Under the pieces are notes generated by a model. It had not been told where the DNA came from. It did no database searches and saw only the letters and a list, made by a program, of their open reading frames with translations. Positions 28,634 to 36,806 of a DNA stretch of 51,799 nt are shown one piece after another (position 1 is the first letter of the stretch; every line of letters starts with the position of its first letter). Position numbers and translations under genes: made by a program. The DNA is taken from assembly GCA_903877115.1 (NCBI GenBank), contig CAIRCS010000039.1:1-51799 (forward strand), given 5' to 3'. Origin of the DNA: an uncultured Legionella sp. (GTDB lineage Bacteria; Pseudomonadota; Gammaproteobacteria; Legionellales; Legionellaceae).

Positions 28634-29602
28634 CTACGCCCTAGAAAAATCAAAAGCCAAACAAGAACTCAATCTGGATTGCCGCAGCGCCAAAGCTAAC
28701 AAGCGATCAACACCTAATGCGACACCAGAACAAGGCGGCAAACCATGGTGTAATGCTTGTAATAAATGGTCATCAATAGCTGCCAAGGGTTTCCCTTGTG
28801 CAGTTCGGATTTGATTATCTTGATCAAAGCGCGCAGCTTGTGCTACAGGATCGGTTAGTTCATAAAACCCATTCGCCAATTCGATTCCTCGAAAATACAC
28901 TTCAAATCGCGCTGCACATCCATGCTTAATCTGAGCTAACGACGCTTGCGAAGCTGGGAAATCCACGATAGCAGTCGGTCCTGGTTCAGCTTCCAAACCA
29001 GGTTCAATCACATGGCTCATCAATAAAAAAAGATATTGATCCACATCTTGTTCTGCAGCATCTAATACACCATCCAAATCATATTTTTGCACGCATGCTT
29101 GTAAAGCTTGGATGGTAGTTTGGAGCGGATTAAAACCACAGATCTCTTGAAACACGGATTGATAGGTACGGATACGTATTGGCGGACAGGCAAGCAAACA
29201 TTGGAGCAACTCATCTACTTCGGCCAATAAACCAAGATGATCCACGCCCAGTTGATACCATTCTAACAATGTAAACTCTGGATTATGCCATCTACCCAAT
29301 TCATCATCGCGAAACACGCGTGCCAACTGAAAAATCGGGCCAGAACCCGCCGCCAACAACCTCTTCATATGATATTCCGGAGAGGTTTGTAAAGCGTAAT
29401 CGTGACCACGAAAATTTGCTTTGATATTCGTCAAATAGGGATCGGTAATCCCGTAGCGTCCCATAATAGGCGTTTCAACTTCGAGATATCCTTTGGCAGT
29501 AAAAAGCCGACGCAAATCTGCCATAAATTGGGAACGGGCGCGTAATGTTGCAAGTGAAGCCGACGGCTGCCAAGCCAGAGATTCTGGGTTCACATCCGCC
29601 AT
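28634..29602 (-). CDS. epmA: Elongation factor P-(R)-beta-lysine ligase
   Basis: EpmA (GenX/PoxA/YjeA) is a lysyl-tRNA synthetase paralogue without an anticodon-binding domain; it attaches (R)-beta-lysine to a conserved lysine of EF-P. The product has 322 residues from the ATG at 29602, the family length. Class II synthetase motifs are motif 2, FRDDELGRWHNPEFTLLEW, and motif 3, SGVALGVDRLLALAL. VETPIMGRYGITDPYL is the family-specific early block. It overlaps the sufT stop by one base (TGATG), so it is the last gene of the suf transcript. epmB and efp are not in the window. Confidence 0.95.
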   Translation of the reverse strand: MADVNPESLAWQPSASLATLRARSQFMADLRRLFTAKGYLEVETPIMGRYGITDPYLTNIKANFRGHDYALQTSPEYHMKRLLAAGSGPIFQLARVFRDDELGRWHNPEFTLLEWYQLGVDHLGLLAEVDELLQCLLACPPIRIRTYQSVFQEICGFNPLQTTIQALQACVQKYDLDGVLDAAEQDVDQYLFLLMSHVIEPGLEAEPGPTAIVDFPASQASLAQIKHGCAARFEVYFRGIELANGFYELTDPVAQAARFDQDNQIRTAQGKPLAAIDDHLLQALHHGLPPCSGVALGVDRLLALALRQSRLSSCLAFDFSRA

Positions 29603-29937
29603 CAATAAAACATACCTAATTCTAAGCGCGCTACTTCAGACATACGCTCTTGCGTCCAAGGAGGCTCCCAAACCAGCTCAACCGTACAATCTTTCACACC
29701 AGGGACTTCGTTGACTGATGTCTCGACTGTACCTGGAAAAGTTTGCGCAACCGGACATCCTGGAGAGGTTAACGTCATTTGGATATGGACATGATGATCT
29801 TCCTTCACATTCACAGCATAGATCAAACCCAAATCATAAATATTCACAGGAATTTCTGGATCAAAAATCGTTTTCAGCTGTGCGATAACTAAATCTTCTA
29901 AACAAGCTTCTTCTGCTTTCTTTTTGAACCCTAACAT
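29602..29937 (-). CDS. sufT: SufT-like MIP18-family iron-sulfur maturation protein
   Basis: A 111-residue DUF59/MIP18 domain protein. Family blocks are visible: IFDPEIPVNIYDLGLIYAV, then MTLTSPGCPVAQTFPG with the conserved Cys, and VELVWEPPWTQERMS. SufT assists maturation of iron-sulfur proteins when demand is high, acting with the SUF machinery in the cytoplasm. It follows sufU by 10 bases and overlaps epmA. A PaaD-type role is excluded by context, because no phenylacetate genes are present. Confidence 0.9.
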   Translation of the reverse strand: MLGFKKKAEEACLEDLVIAQLKTIFDPEIPVNIYDLGLIYAVNVKEDHHVHIQMTLTSPGCPVAQTFPGTVETSVNEVPGVKDCTVELVWEPPWTQERMSEVARLELGMFY

Positions 29938-29947
29938 AAGTATATAC

Positions 29948-30394
29948 TCACTCAGTAACGACTGTTTTGGCCTCTCGGTGCAGAGCAGCTTCTAAGGTAT
30001 GCCAAGCCAACGTAGCGCATTTGACACGTGCCGGAAAGGCTCGTACACCCGCCAGAATTGTTAGTTTATCCATACTAGCCGGCTGCTCACTGTCTTCGGC
30101 AGTCAACATATGATGAAATTGTTGAAACAATGCATCAGCATCCGCGGTACTTAGCCCTTGCACGGCATCTGTCATCAGCGACGCCGACGCTTGTGAAATC
30201 GCGCAACCACAACCCAAAAAACTAATTTCATGAATCCGATCTTGTTCTATTTGCACAAATACTGTCAATTTATCGCCACACAGAGGGTTATACCCTTGCG
30301 CGCGATGTGTAGGCTGCTCCATAACATAATGATGTCTAGGATGCTTGCTGTGATCAATAATCACCTCTTGATACAATTCGCGTAAATCATTCAT
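29948..30394 (-). CDS. sufU: SufU-type iron-sulfur scaffold / sulfur acceptor
   Basis: A 148-residue IscU-fold protein that in this family accepts sulfur from SufS through a zinc site and passes it to SufBCD. Conserved cysteines lie in NPLCGDKLTVFVQ, FLGCGCAISQASASLM and RVKCATLAWHTL, with the Asp of CGD. The insertion between the second and third Cys blocks (about residues 75-112) is typical of SufU rather than IscU. It overlaps the sufS stop as ATGA. No sufE is present, so this is the only visible sulfur acceptor. Confidence 0.93.
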   Translation of the reverse strand: MNDLRELYQEVIIDHSKHPRHHYVMEQPTHRAQGYNPLCGDKLTVFVQIEQDRIHEISFLGCGCAISQASASLMTDAVQGLSTADADALFQQFHHMLTAEDSEQPASMDKLTILAGVRAFPARVKCATLAWHTLEAALHREAKTVVTE

Positions 30395-31635
30395 CCCGCA
30401 AACACCTTTTCTGCTTTATTAAGTAGGTCAATACAATGATCGATTTCTTCCATCGTATTATATACGGCCAACGAGATCCGAGTGGTTGCAGGTACATTAT
30501 AAAAATCCATCAAAGGCATAGCACAGTGATGACCAGCGCGCACCTCTATCCCTTCGTTATCCAAAATCGTCCCAACATCATGCGCATGCACATGAGGATG
30601 TAACAAAGAGACCAAAGGCACTTTATCATTCGCAAGCCCAATGATCTGAAAAGAAGTTCGTTCTTGTAGCGATTCGGTCAAATGCTTTAAAAGTGCCGCT
30701 TCATAACGCATCACATCCATCATATCTAACGACCAGATATAATCAACTGCGGCACCCAAGCCAATCGCACCCACAATATTCGGTGTACCGGCTTCAAATT
30801 TATTCGGCAGCGCTGCATATTCAGTAGCTTCAAAGCTCACATGCTGAATCATTTCTCCGCCACCTTGGTATGGGAGCATATCATCCAGAAAAGTGCTACG
30901 GCCCCACAGAATACCAATACCCGTTGGACCATACATTTTGTGTCCGGAAAACGCATAAAAATCACAATCCAAATCTTGCACATCAACCGGCATATGCGGT
31001 ATAGCTTGCGCACCATCCACCAACACTAAGATGTCATGTGCATGCGCCATTGCAATCATTTTTTTGATGGGATTAATAGTTCCTATGGCATTTGAAGCAT
31101 GGGTAATCGCCACAAATTTGGTTTTGTCTGTCAGTTTTTTCTCAAACTCGTCCAACAAAACTTCGCCTTCAACCGAAATAGGCACGACTACCAATTCGGC
31201 ACCCGTCTGACCACAAACCATTTGCCAGGGCACAATATTAGAATGATGCTCCATCATGGTTACTAAAATTTGTTCCCCGGGTAATATTCTGGGACGCAAA
31301 AAACTCTGCGCTACCAAATTCACCGCCTCGGTTGTCCCGCGTACAAAGATACATTCATTGCTATGTGACGCATTGATTAATTGCGCAACTTTATCACGCG
31401 CTTGCTCATATTTTACAGTGGCGCGCACACTTAGAGCATGTACGCCGCGATGCACATTCGCGTTATCTTGTTCATAAAAGTCCGTCATTGCTTGAATCAC
31501 TGCACGGGGTTTCTGAGTCGTAGAAGCGCTGTCAAGATAGATCAGGGGATGACCAAATATCTGCTGTTGCAAAATAGGAAATTCCTGACGAATAGCGGCC
31601 ACATCTAATGCAAAAGATTTTGGTTTCTCACTCAT
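30391..31635 (-). CDS. sufS: Cysteine desulfurase SufS
   Basis: A PLP enzyme that takes sulfur from cysteine as a persulfide for iron-sulfur assembly. It has 414 residues. Visible are YLDSASTTQKPRAVI at the N-terminus, the substrate-binding MMEHHSNIVPWQ, the PLP lysine in YAFSGHKMYGPTGIG, and the catalytic Cys in RAGHHCAMPLMD near 368. The short loop around that Cys marks it as group II (SufS/CsdA), not IscS. It overlaps sufD by 8 bases. Confidence 0.97.
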   Translation of the reverse strand: MSEKPKSFALDVAAIRQEFPILQQQIFGHPLIYLDSASTTQKPRAVIQAMTDFYEQDNANVHRGVHALSVRATVKYEQARDKVAQLINASHSNECIFVRGTTEAVNLVAQSFLRPRILPGEQILVTMMEHHSNIVPWQMVCGQTGAELVVVPISVEGEVLLDEFEKKLTDKTKFVAITHASNAIGTINPIKKMIAMAHAHDILVLVDGAQAIPHMPVDVQDLDCDFYAFSGHKMYGPTGIGILWGRSTFLDDMLPYQGGGEMIQHVSFEATEYAALPNKFEAGTPNIVGAIGLGAAVDYIWSLDMMDVMRYEAALLKHLTESLQERTSFQIIGLANDKVPLVSLLHPHVHAHDVGTILDNEGIEVRAGHHCAMPLMDFYNVPATTRISLAVYNTMEEIDHCIDLLNKAEKVFAG

Positions 31636-32929
31636 AATTCGCTCCTACCATTCTGGATTGCAACCAAGCAGCAAACTCATCATGCCCAATCGCACGTAAA
31701 TTATCCGCAGCGAAAGCTTGAATCAAATATTTGGTTGCTTCTTGTATCGCAATCCCTCTGGTTGCAAAATAAAACAAAGCATCAGCATCCAATTGCCCGA
31801 CAGTTGCACCATGAGTACATTGCACGTCGTCAGCAGCAATATCCAACTGCGGTTTCGTATCCACTTCAGCTTGTTTGGATAATAATAAATTCTTGTTTTG
31901 CTGACGCGCCACCGTTTTTTGTGCATGCCGTGCCACATGAACTTGGCCATTAAATACAGCATGTGCCGCATCTTTCACAATCCCTTTGTAATCTTGATGA
32001 CTGGTCCCGTTGGGGGCATCGTGGTGAACCCATGTATGATGATCCATATGTTGTTGTCCGCTTGGGATATACACACCATTCAAAACACATTCAGCTTGCG
32101 GTTCAGTTAAAGCAAACCGGGCATCAAATCTAGACCATCCAGCGCCCAAACTCACAATATGACTTTCAACCCGACTCCCCGTCGTAAGCTTAACAGCCAA
32201 ATGTCCAACATGCCATGCCGCAGTACTTTCGCGTTGCACTTTATAATGTTTCAAACAGGCATGGGGACCCGCCATTATCTCCGTGATGGTATTGGTATAA
32301 TACCTTGCGTCAGCTTGCCCCTGATAATCCTCAATCAACGACAGGGATGCACCAGACTCCATCACGACCACATGCCGCAAATAAATAGCTTGCTCTGCGC
32401 GCGTTTGCCAATGGACTAACAACATTGGTTCGGTAATACAAATATGCGCAGGCACATAAATAAACAGTCCCAATTGCAGCATGGCAGTATTTTGAGCATG
32501 GAAGCCATGTTGGGTTATTAAGATTTTGTCTAAATATGGCGTAATTTTTTCTGGGACACTCTGCAGTGCCTCTAAAATCGGCATCACCATCACCCCAGGA
32601 GGGAGCTCTTTGCGCAGAGCATCCAATCCCATCAGCACACCATCTACATAGACTAACTTATTACCCCAAGGCACATCAGCTTGCTTGCTAATGATCACTT
32701 GCGCATTGGGTGACGCATCGGACCTAGGACAGCAAAACGCTTGCTTTAAAAAAGCTGTAACTGGGGTATATCGCCAATCTTCATCATGCCGATCAGGGAA
32801 TCCTAAGCGTTGGAATTCAGACAACCCCTGCGCCTGTAAAGAACGCAATAAAGCATGATCCGATTGGTTTTGTTCCGCTTCATTTTGATAAAAATCCACA
32901 GCTGTTTGGGTGGCAACGGCAACAGTCAT
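31628..32929 (-). CDS. sufD: Fe-S cluster assembly protein SufD
   Basis: A 433-residue beta-helix protein of the SufBC2D scaffold. The N-terminal part has the RLGFPDRHDEDWRYTPV block. The core shows SRVESHIVSLGAGWSRFD, NGTSHQDYKGIVKDAAHAVF and CTHGATVGQLDADALFYF, the last with the conserved Cys-Thr-His. It begins inside the end of sufC (ATGA overlap) and overlaps sufS, so all are cotranslated. Confidence 0.96.
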   Translation of the reverse strand: MTVAVATQTAVDFYQNEAEQNQSDHALLRSLQAQGLSEFQRLGFPDRHDEDWRYTPVTAFLKQAFCCPRSDASPNAQVIISKQADVPWGNKLVYVDGVLMGLDALRKELPPGVMVMPILEALQSVPEKITPYLDKILITQHGFHAQNTAMLQLGLFIYVPAHICITEPMLLVHWQTRAEQAIYLRHVVVMESGASLSLIEDYQGQADARYYTNTITEIMAGPHACLKHYKVQRESTAAWHVGHLAVKLTTGSRVESHIVSLGAGWSRFDARFALTEPQAECVLNGVYIPSGQQHMDHHTWVHHDAPNGTSHQDYKGIVKDAAHAVFNGQVHVARHAQKTVARQQNKNLLLSKQAEVDTKPQLDIAADDVQCTHGATVGQLDADALFYFATRGIAIQEATKYLIQAFAADNLRAIGHDEFAAWLQSRMVGANYE

Positions 32930-33681
32930 GCTTCCGATACCTCATCTAACCAAGCATACCCTTTTTCCTCTAATTCTAATGCCAACGACTTATCGCCCGA
33001 TTTCAAAATACGTCCATTCGCCAATACATGGACATAATCCGGCGTAATATAATCCAATAAACGTTGATAGTGGGTCACTAAAATGATGGCACGCTCTGGA
33101 CCGCGCATCGTATTAACCCCATGCGCAATCACTCGCAATGCGTCGATATCCAAACCCGAGTCCGTCTCATCTAAAATCGCTAATTTGGGCTCCAAAGCAA
33201 CCATTTGCAGAATTTCATTGCGCTTTTTTTCACCCCCGGAAAATCCTTCATTAATTCCGCGATATAAAAAACTTTCATCCATATCTAACAAATCACAGCG
33301 TGCTCGAATAAAACTGAGAAACTCTATCGCATCCAACAATGGTTTGTCTTGGCCTTTCCGAACAGCATTCACAGCTGATTTCAAGAAATTAATATTGGTC
33401 ACGCCAGGTATTTCAACTGGATATTGAAATGACAAAAAAATACCCGATTGTGCACGTTGCTCCGGACTCAAATCCAATAAATTTTGGCCCAAATACTCAA
33501 CGGTACCTTGGGTGACTTCATACGAAGGATGACCGGCTAAAATTTTCGACAAAGTACTTTTACCCGCACCATTCGGCCCCATAATCGCATGCACTTCTCC
33601 TGCATTCACTTGTAAATTAAGCCCTTTTAATACAGGCTGTTGCTGTACAGAAGCATATAAATCATTAATTTTTAACATCAT
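32926..33681 (-). CDS. sufC: Fe-S assembly ATPase SufC
   Basis: An ABC-type ATPase that drives conformational change in SufBC2D. The product has 251 residues from the ATG at 33681, which overlaps the sufB stop (TAATG); a second ATG follows directly. A longer frame into sufB is a shadow. Walker A is GPNGAGKSTLS, the signature is GFSGGEKKRNEIL, and Walker B is LAILDETDSGLDIDAL. LKSAVNAVRKGQ and DLLDMDESFLYRG are SufC-specific. Confidence 0.97.
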   Translation of the reverse strand: MMLKINDLYASVQQQPVLKGLNLQVNAGEVHAIMGPNGAGKSTLSKILAGHPSYEVTQGTVEYLGQNLLDLSPEQRAQSGIFLSFQYPVEIPGVTNINFLKSAVNAVRKGQDKPLLDAIEFLSFIRARCDLLDMDESFLYRGINEGFSGGEKKRNEILQMVALEPKLAILDETDSGLDIDALRVIAHGVNTMRGPERAIILVTHYQRLLDYITPDYVHVLANGRILKSGDKSLALELEEKGYAWLDEVSEA

Positions 33682-35129
33682 TAGCCGATTGCCCCTTCTA
33701 AACTGATACCTAACAATTTGGTCGCCTCTACAGCGAATTCCATAGGTAATTCTTTGATAACTTGCTTGCAAAATCCATTTACGATCATAGACACCGCATT
33801 TTCCAGATCGATGCCACGTTGCTGACAGTAAAATAACTGATCTTCACTAATTTTCGATGTGCTCGCTTCATGCTCAACCTGAGCACTGGGATGTCTCACT
33901 TCAATGTAGGGCATGGTTTTTGCCGTACAATGTTCCCCCATCAACAATGAATCACATTGTGTATAATTACGCGCATTAAGCGCGGAAGGCGCAATGCGCA
34001 CCAAACCACGATACGTATTTTCCGATTGTCCCGCACCAATTCCTTTCGCAATGATAGTAGAGCGCGTATTTTTTCCCAAATGGATCATTTTAGTGCCCGT
34101 ATCAGCCTGCTGATGATTATTCGTCACTGCAACCGAATAAAACTCCCCTACTGAATCATCTCCCTGCAAAATCACACTAGGATATTTCCAGGTAATCGCC
34201 GATCCGGTTTCAATTTGTGTCCAAGAAATTTTTGATTTTTTCCCGCGACAAGCGCCCCGTTTTGTCACAAAATTGTAAATGCCACCCTTACCGTTTTTAT
34301 CGCCAGGATACCAATTTTGCACAGTAGAATATTTAATCTGGGCATTATCCAAAGCAACCAACTCCACCACAGCAGCATGTACTTGGTTTTCATCGCGCAT
34401 TGGCGCAGTACAGCCTTCTAAATAAGACACTGAACTTCCTTCGTCCGCAATAATGAGGGTGCGTTCAAACTGCCCGGTATTCGCTGTATTGATTCGAAAG
34501 TAGGTCGACAGTTCCATCGGACACCGCACCCCTTTCGGGATATAGACAAAAGAACCATCGCTGAAAACTGCCGAATTTAAGGTTGCAAAAAAATTATCTC
34601 GATACGGCACCACAGAACCCAGGTACTTTTTAACCAAATCCGGACACTGATGCACAGCTTCTGACAAAGGACAAAAAATAATGCCTTTTTCAGCTAATTT
34701 AGCCTTAAACGTCGTAGCCACCGAAACACTATCAAATACTGCATCCACAGCAACACCAGCCAGCAATTCTTGTTCATGCAGGGGAATACCCAGTTTTTTA
34801 TACGTTTCTAATAGTTCCGGGTCGACTTCGTCCAAACTTTTGGGTCCGTCTTGCATTTTTTTAGGCGCTGAATAATAAGAAATGCTCTGATAGTCAATCT
34901 CTGGAAAATGAGCCGTAGACCAAGTAGGCGAAGTCATAGTCAGCCAATGTCGAAACGCTTGTAATCGCCATTCCAACAAAAACTCCGGTTCTTTTTTGAT
35001 CGCCGACAAACGCCGGATAACCGCTTCGTCTAATCCAGGCAGAAAAGTTTCTGTTTCAATATCTGTCACAAACCCATGTTGATAATCACGTTCTAACACG
35101 GAATGAATCTGTTGATTTTTTTGTGCCAC
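33681..35129 (-). CDS. sufB: Fe-S cluster assembly scaffold SufB
   Basis: A 482-residue scaffold on which the cluster is built with SufC and SufD. Family blocks include [60 protein letters not shown] with the catalytic Cys, and [19 protein letters not shown]. The start is a GTG (35129-35127); its GGAG site is formed by the last codons of icmQ, 3 bases upstream. No Fur- or IscR-type regulator gene and no separate promoter are visible, so expression probably depends on transcription through icmQ or on a promoter within it. Confidence 0.97.
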   Translation of the reverse strand: MAQKNQQIHSVLERDYQHGFVTDIETETFLPGLDEAVIRRLSAIKKEPEFLLEWRLQAFRHWLTMTSPTWSTAHFPEIDYQSISYYSAPKKMQDGPKSLDEVDPELLETYKKLGIPLHEQELLAGVAVDAVFDSVSVATTFKAKLAEKGIIFCPLSEAVHQCPDLVKKYLGSVVPYRDNFFATLNSAVFSDGSFVYIPKGVRCPMELSTYFRINTANTGQFERTLIIADEGSSVSYLEGCTAPMRDENQVHAAVVELVALDNAQIKYSTVQNWYPGDKNGKGGIYNFVTKRGACRGKKSKISWTQIETGSAITWKYPSVILQGDDSVGEFYSVAVTNNHQQADTGTKMIHLGKNTRSTIIAKGIGAGQSENTYRGLVRIAPSALNARNYTQCDSLLMGEHCTAKTMPYIEVRHPSAQVEHEASTSKISEDQLFYCQQRGIDLENAVSMIVNGFCKQVIKELPMEFAVEATKLLGISLEGAIG

Positions 35130-35132
35130 AAA

Positions 35133-35702
35133 TTACTCCACTATGGTCAATTGCCCGCGGCTATAGCGGTATTTACCCGAAAGATGAAAAAAGTACTCGA
35201 TATTTTCTAAATTAATCGCATTATCTTTTAGGACCAGCATAGGTTTACCTAGTTTATCCAAAGGAATTTTATCTGCAGGAAGCTCTAAAACATCCACTTC
35301 AGTCACATAAAATGACACATAAGCCTCATTAATTTTTTTCTCTTTCGTCTTAATGATATTTTGCGCATCTTCTTCGTTAGTGTAGACTGGCCGCGAGACA
35401 ATTTGCCGTTGTAAATTCGCGATAATTCTTTCCCAAGAAGCGATATTAGCGCCTTCCAAAGAATATAAACTAATATAAACCAGTTTGTGACTAGCAGTTA
35501 GATGCGCGCGATGTGCTAAATACTCCTGAGTACCCGTTTCTCCGGCTTCGAATTTAGCAATTTTCGCCGCCAAATGATCCCGAAGTACGCGAAGTTTTTT
35601 GCCCACTATAATAATAAAGCTCGTTTCAGTCCATGGACCGGCCGCTAATGCGTCATCCAATGCCTGCAAGGTTTTTTTAGCTCTATCGAGATTTTCATCC
35701 AT
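35133..35702 (-). CDS. icmQ: Dot/Icm type IVB secretion protein IcmQ
   Basis: A 189-residue cytoplasmic protein recognised as IcmQ. The N-terminal helical part has ALDDALAAGPW and IIVGKKLRVLRDHL; the C-terminal NAD-binding-type domain has NIASWERIIANLQRQIVSRP, IKTKEKKINEAYVSFYV and the ending HLSGKYRYSRGQ. In Legionella IcmQ inserts in membranes, binds NAD and is held soluble by IcmR, the product of the gene just upstream. I choose the ATG at 35702; a TTG three codons earlier is possible. A strong terminator lies between this gene and its upstream neighbour, so its transcript comes by readthrough or from an unseen weak promoter. It ends 3 bases before sufB. The other dot/icm genes (icmP, icmO and so on) do not follow. 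Confidence 0.9.
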   Translation of the reverse strand: MDENLDRAKKTLQALDDALAAGPWTETSFIIIVGKKLRVLRDHLAAKIAKFEAGETGTQEYLAHRAHLTASHKLVYISLYSLEGANIASWERIIANLQRQIVSRPVYTNEEDAQNIIKTKEKKINEAYVSFYVTEVDVLELPADKIPLDKLGKPMLVLKDNAINLENIEYFFHLSGKYRYSRGQLTIVE

Positions 35703-35767
35703 ATCAGTCAATTCTAACAGTCGATCTTCCTATTCTACCATTAAAATACTCGTAAGTGACAGTTTTC

Positions 35768-35811
35768 TAAAAAAATGACAGACAACCTCCAATTGATAGG
35801 AGGTTGTCTGT
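35768..35811 (-). terminator. Strong Rho-independent terminator between the IcmR-position gene and icmQ
   Basis: On the minus strand the 13-bp perfect stem (arms 35811-35799 and 35790-35778, ACAGACAACCTCC type) with an 8-base loop is followed two bases later by seven Ts. It lies 27 bases after the 149-residue gene's stop and about 65 bases before the icmQ start. It points only toward icmQ, so it should end most transcripts before icmQ. Confidence 0.88.
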
Positions 35812-35838
35812 AAATGAGGTTGAAAATAAAGAACTATT

Positions 35839-36288
35839 TTAAGATCCGAGTCTGGGACTAGACGACTCTACAGCATCATCCTCTTCTGTAGAGGGAGAAA
35901 TCGAGGGCACAACTGGTTTTTGAGAGCTGTCCGCAACAAGTTTTTTGTTGAAAGTACCCGCTTTTAGATCACTAAGCATCGCACCAGCAGTCGTATCAAT
36001 CGTCGCTGCCTGGGGACCATTTTCATCACGACCAGCTAGTTCTGAAATGTTGTTCACTGGTTCTATAGCAGTCGTATCAATCGTCGCTGCCTGCGGACCG
36101 TTTTTATCACGACAAGCTACTTCTGAAATGTTGTTCACTGGTTCTATATAGGTTTCGCAAGGACCTTTGGGCTGTCGCTCATTCATAACAAACAAAGCGG
36201 AGCCAAGTTTTTCCGTCGCTTTGGCAATTTCAGATGTCGCTTCGGCAACTTCAGATAATGCAAATGGATTATATTTATTAGAACCCAT
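35839..36288 (-). CDS. Unrecognised protein in the IcmR position; candidate FIR chaperone for IcmQ
   Basis: A 149-residue protein without a recognisable relative, lying between icmS and icmQ where Legionella has icmR and other species have unrelated-looking functional equivalents (FIR). Residues about 7-36 form an amphipathic helix with small residues on one face (ALSEVAEATSEIAKATEKLG), the sort of surface FIR proteins use to grip IcmQ. The centre is an exact-length tandem repeat of 27 residues (about 48-101), and the tail is Ser/Glu-rich and probably disordered. It starts at an ATG with GGAG 8 bases upstream, has its own promoter overlapped by a PmrA-like repeat, and ends at a strong terminator. 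The chaperone role is inferred from position, size and helix character. Confidence 0.7.
   Translation of the reverse strand: MGSNKYNPFALSEVAEATSEIAKATEKLGSALFVMNERQPKGPCETYIEPVNNISEVACRDKNGPQAATIDTTAIEPVNNISELAGRDENGPQAATIDTTAGAMLSDLKAGTFNKKLVADSSQKPVVPSISPSTEEDDAVESSSPRLGS
35987..36148. repeat. 81-bp tandem duplication, two copies, in frame
   Basis: Copy 1 is 35987-36067 and copy 2 is 36068-36148; I count 5 mismatches in 81. Each encodes a 27-residue unit beginning IEPVNNISE on the minus strand. The length is a multiple of three, so the reading frame is preserved. High identity indicates a recent duplication inside the IcmR-position gene. Confidence 0.95.
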
Positions 36289-36321
36289 AGGACTACTCCA
36301 TTAAAATATTTAAGCTCTATA

Positions 36322-36358
36322 ATAATAATAGCACATATTGCATTAACAAAATGTTAAG
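36322..36358 (-). promoter_or_regulatory. Promoter of the IcmR-position gene with PmrA-like direct repeat
   Basis: On the minus strand, CTTAACATT (36358-36350), two bases, then GTTAATGCA (36347-36339) match the PmrA tandem box remembered as cTTAATATT-N2-cTTAATATT at 8 of 9 and 5 of 9 positions. The -35 TTGTTA (36349-36344) lies inside the box and a TATTAT -10 (36327-36322) follows after 16 bases. The start codon is 34 bases further on. This geometry fits activation by a PmrA-type regulator. Confidence 0.55.
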
Positions 36359-36461
36359 AGAAGATTTTTTTGTCCCTAGGCAGGGAGAATGACCACTTAA
36401 GTCCGTTAACAGACCAGGGTCATTCAAATTCCGAAGCCTCTGGACGTCGAATATCAACCCC

Positions 36462-36806
36462 TTAATCATACATCAACTCATCTAAGGGCGTATAATCCTT
36501 ACTAGGCCCCCCTGAGATCAGCTCATTCATCACATCCGTCATGCATAGCAAACGCAAAGAATTGGGCGTCACTTCGTCAAAGACCACTTCGATCCCTAAC
36601 AAAGCACCTTCTGCATCATTGAAGCTCACACCCAATCCATATCCCAAACATAACGAACATAATTGGTCGGCTCTACGGGCAAATGCCGGTAGTAATCCTT
36701 GCAAAGCAAACACTTCATCATAACTTACAAAGCGGTCATTCAAATAGAATTTTGCATTCAGCGCCGTAGCAATCTTAATCATGCATTTAGAGATATTTTT
36801 TTCCAT
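36462..36806 (-). CDS. icmS: Dot/Icm type IVB secretion chaperone IcmS
   Basis: A 114-residue acidic chaperone that with IcmW binds effectors and docks them on the DotL coupling protein. The sequence closely follows remembered Legionella IcmS along its length: KIATALNAKFYLNDRFVSYD, ADQLCSLCLGYGLG, EGALLGIEVVFDEVTPNSLR and LLCMTDVMNELISGGPSKDY. The length is identical to the Legionella protein. Its ATG directly follows the icmT stop. The partner icmW is not in the window. After it comes a 173-base gap holding the promoter of the next gene. Confidence 0.96.
   Translation of the reverse strand: MEKNISKCMIKIATALNAKFYLNDRFVSYDEVFALQGLLPAFARRADQLCSLCLGYGLGVSFNDAEGALLGIEVVFDEVTPNSLRLLCMTDVMNELISGGPSKDYTPLDELMYD

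Noticed and set aside
36360..36430. Hairpins (TCCCT/AGGGA and GAATGACC/GGTCATTC) after icmS, considered as a terminator
   Set aside because: On the minus strand the first stem is followed by As, not Ts, and the second has a 23-base spacer; neither is a convincing terminator of the icmT-icmS transcript.
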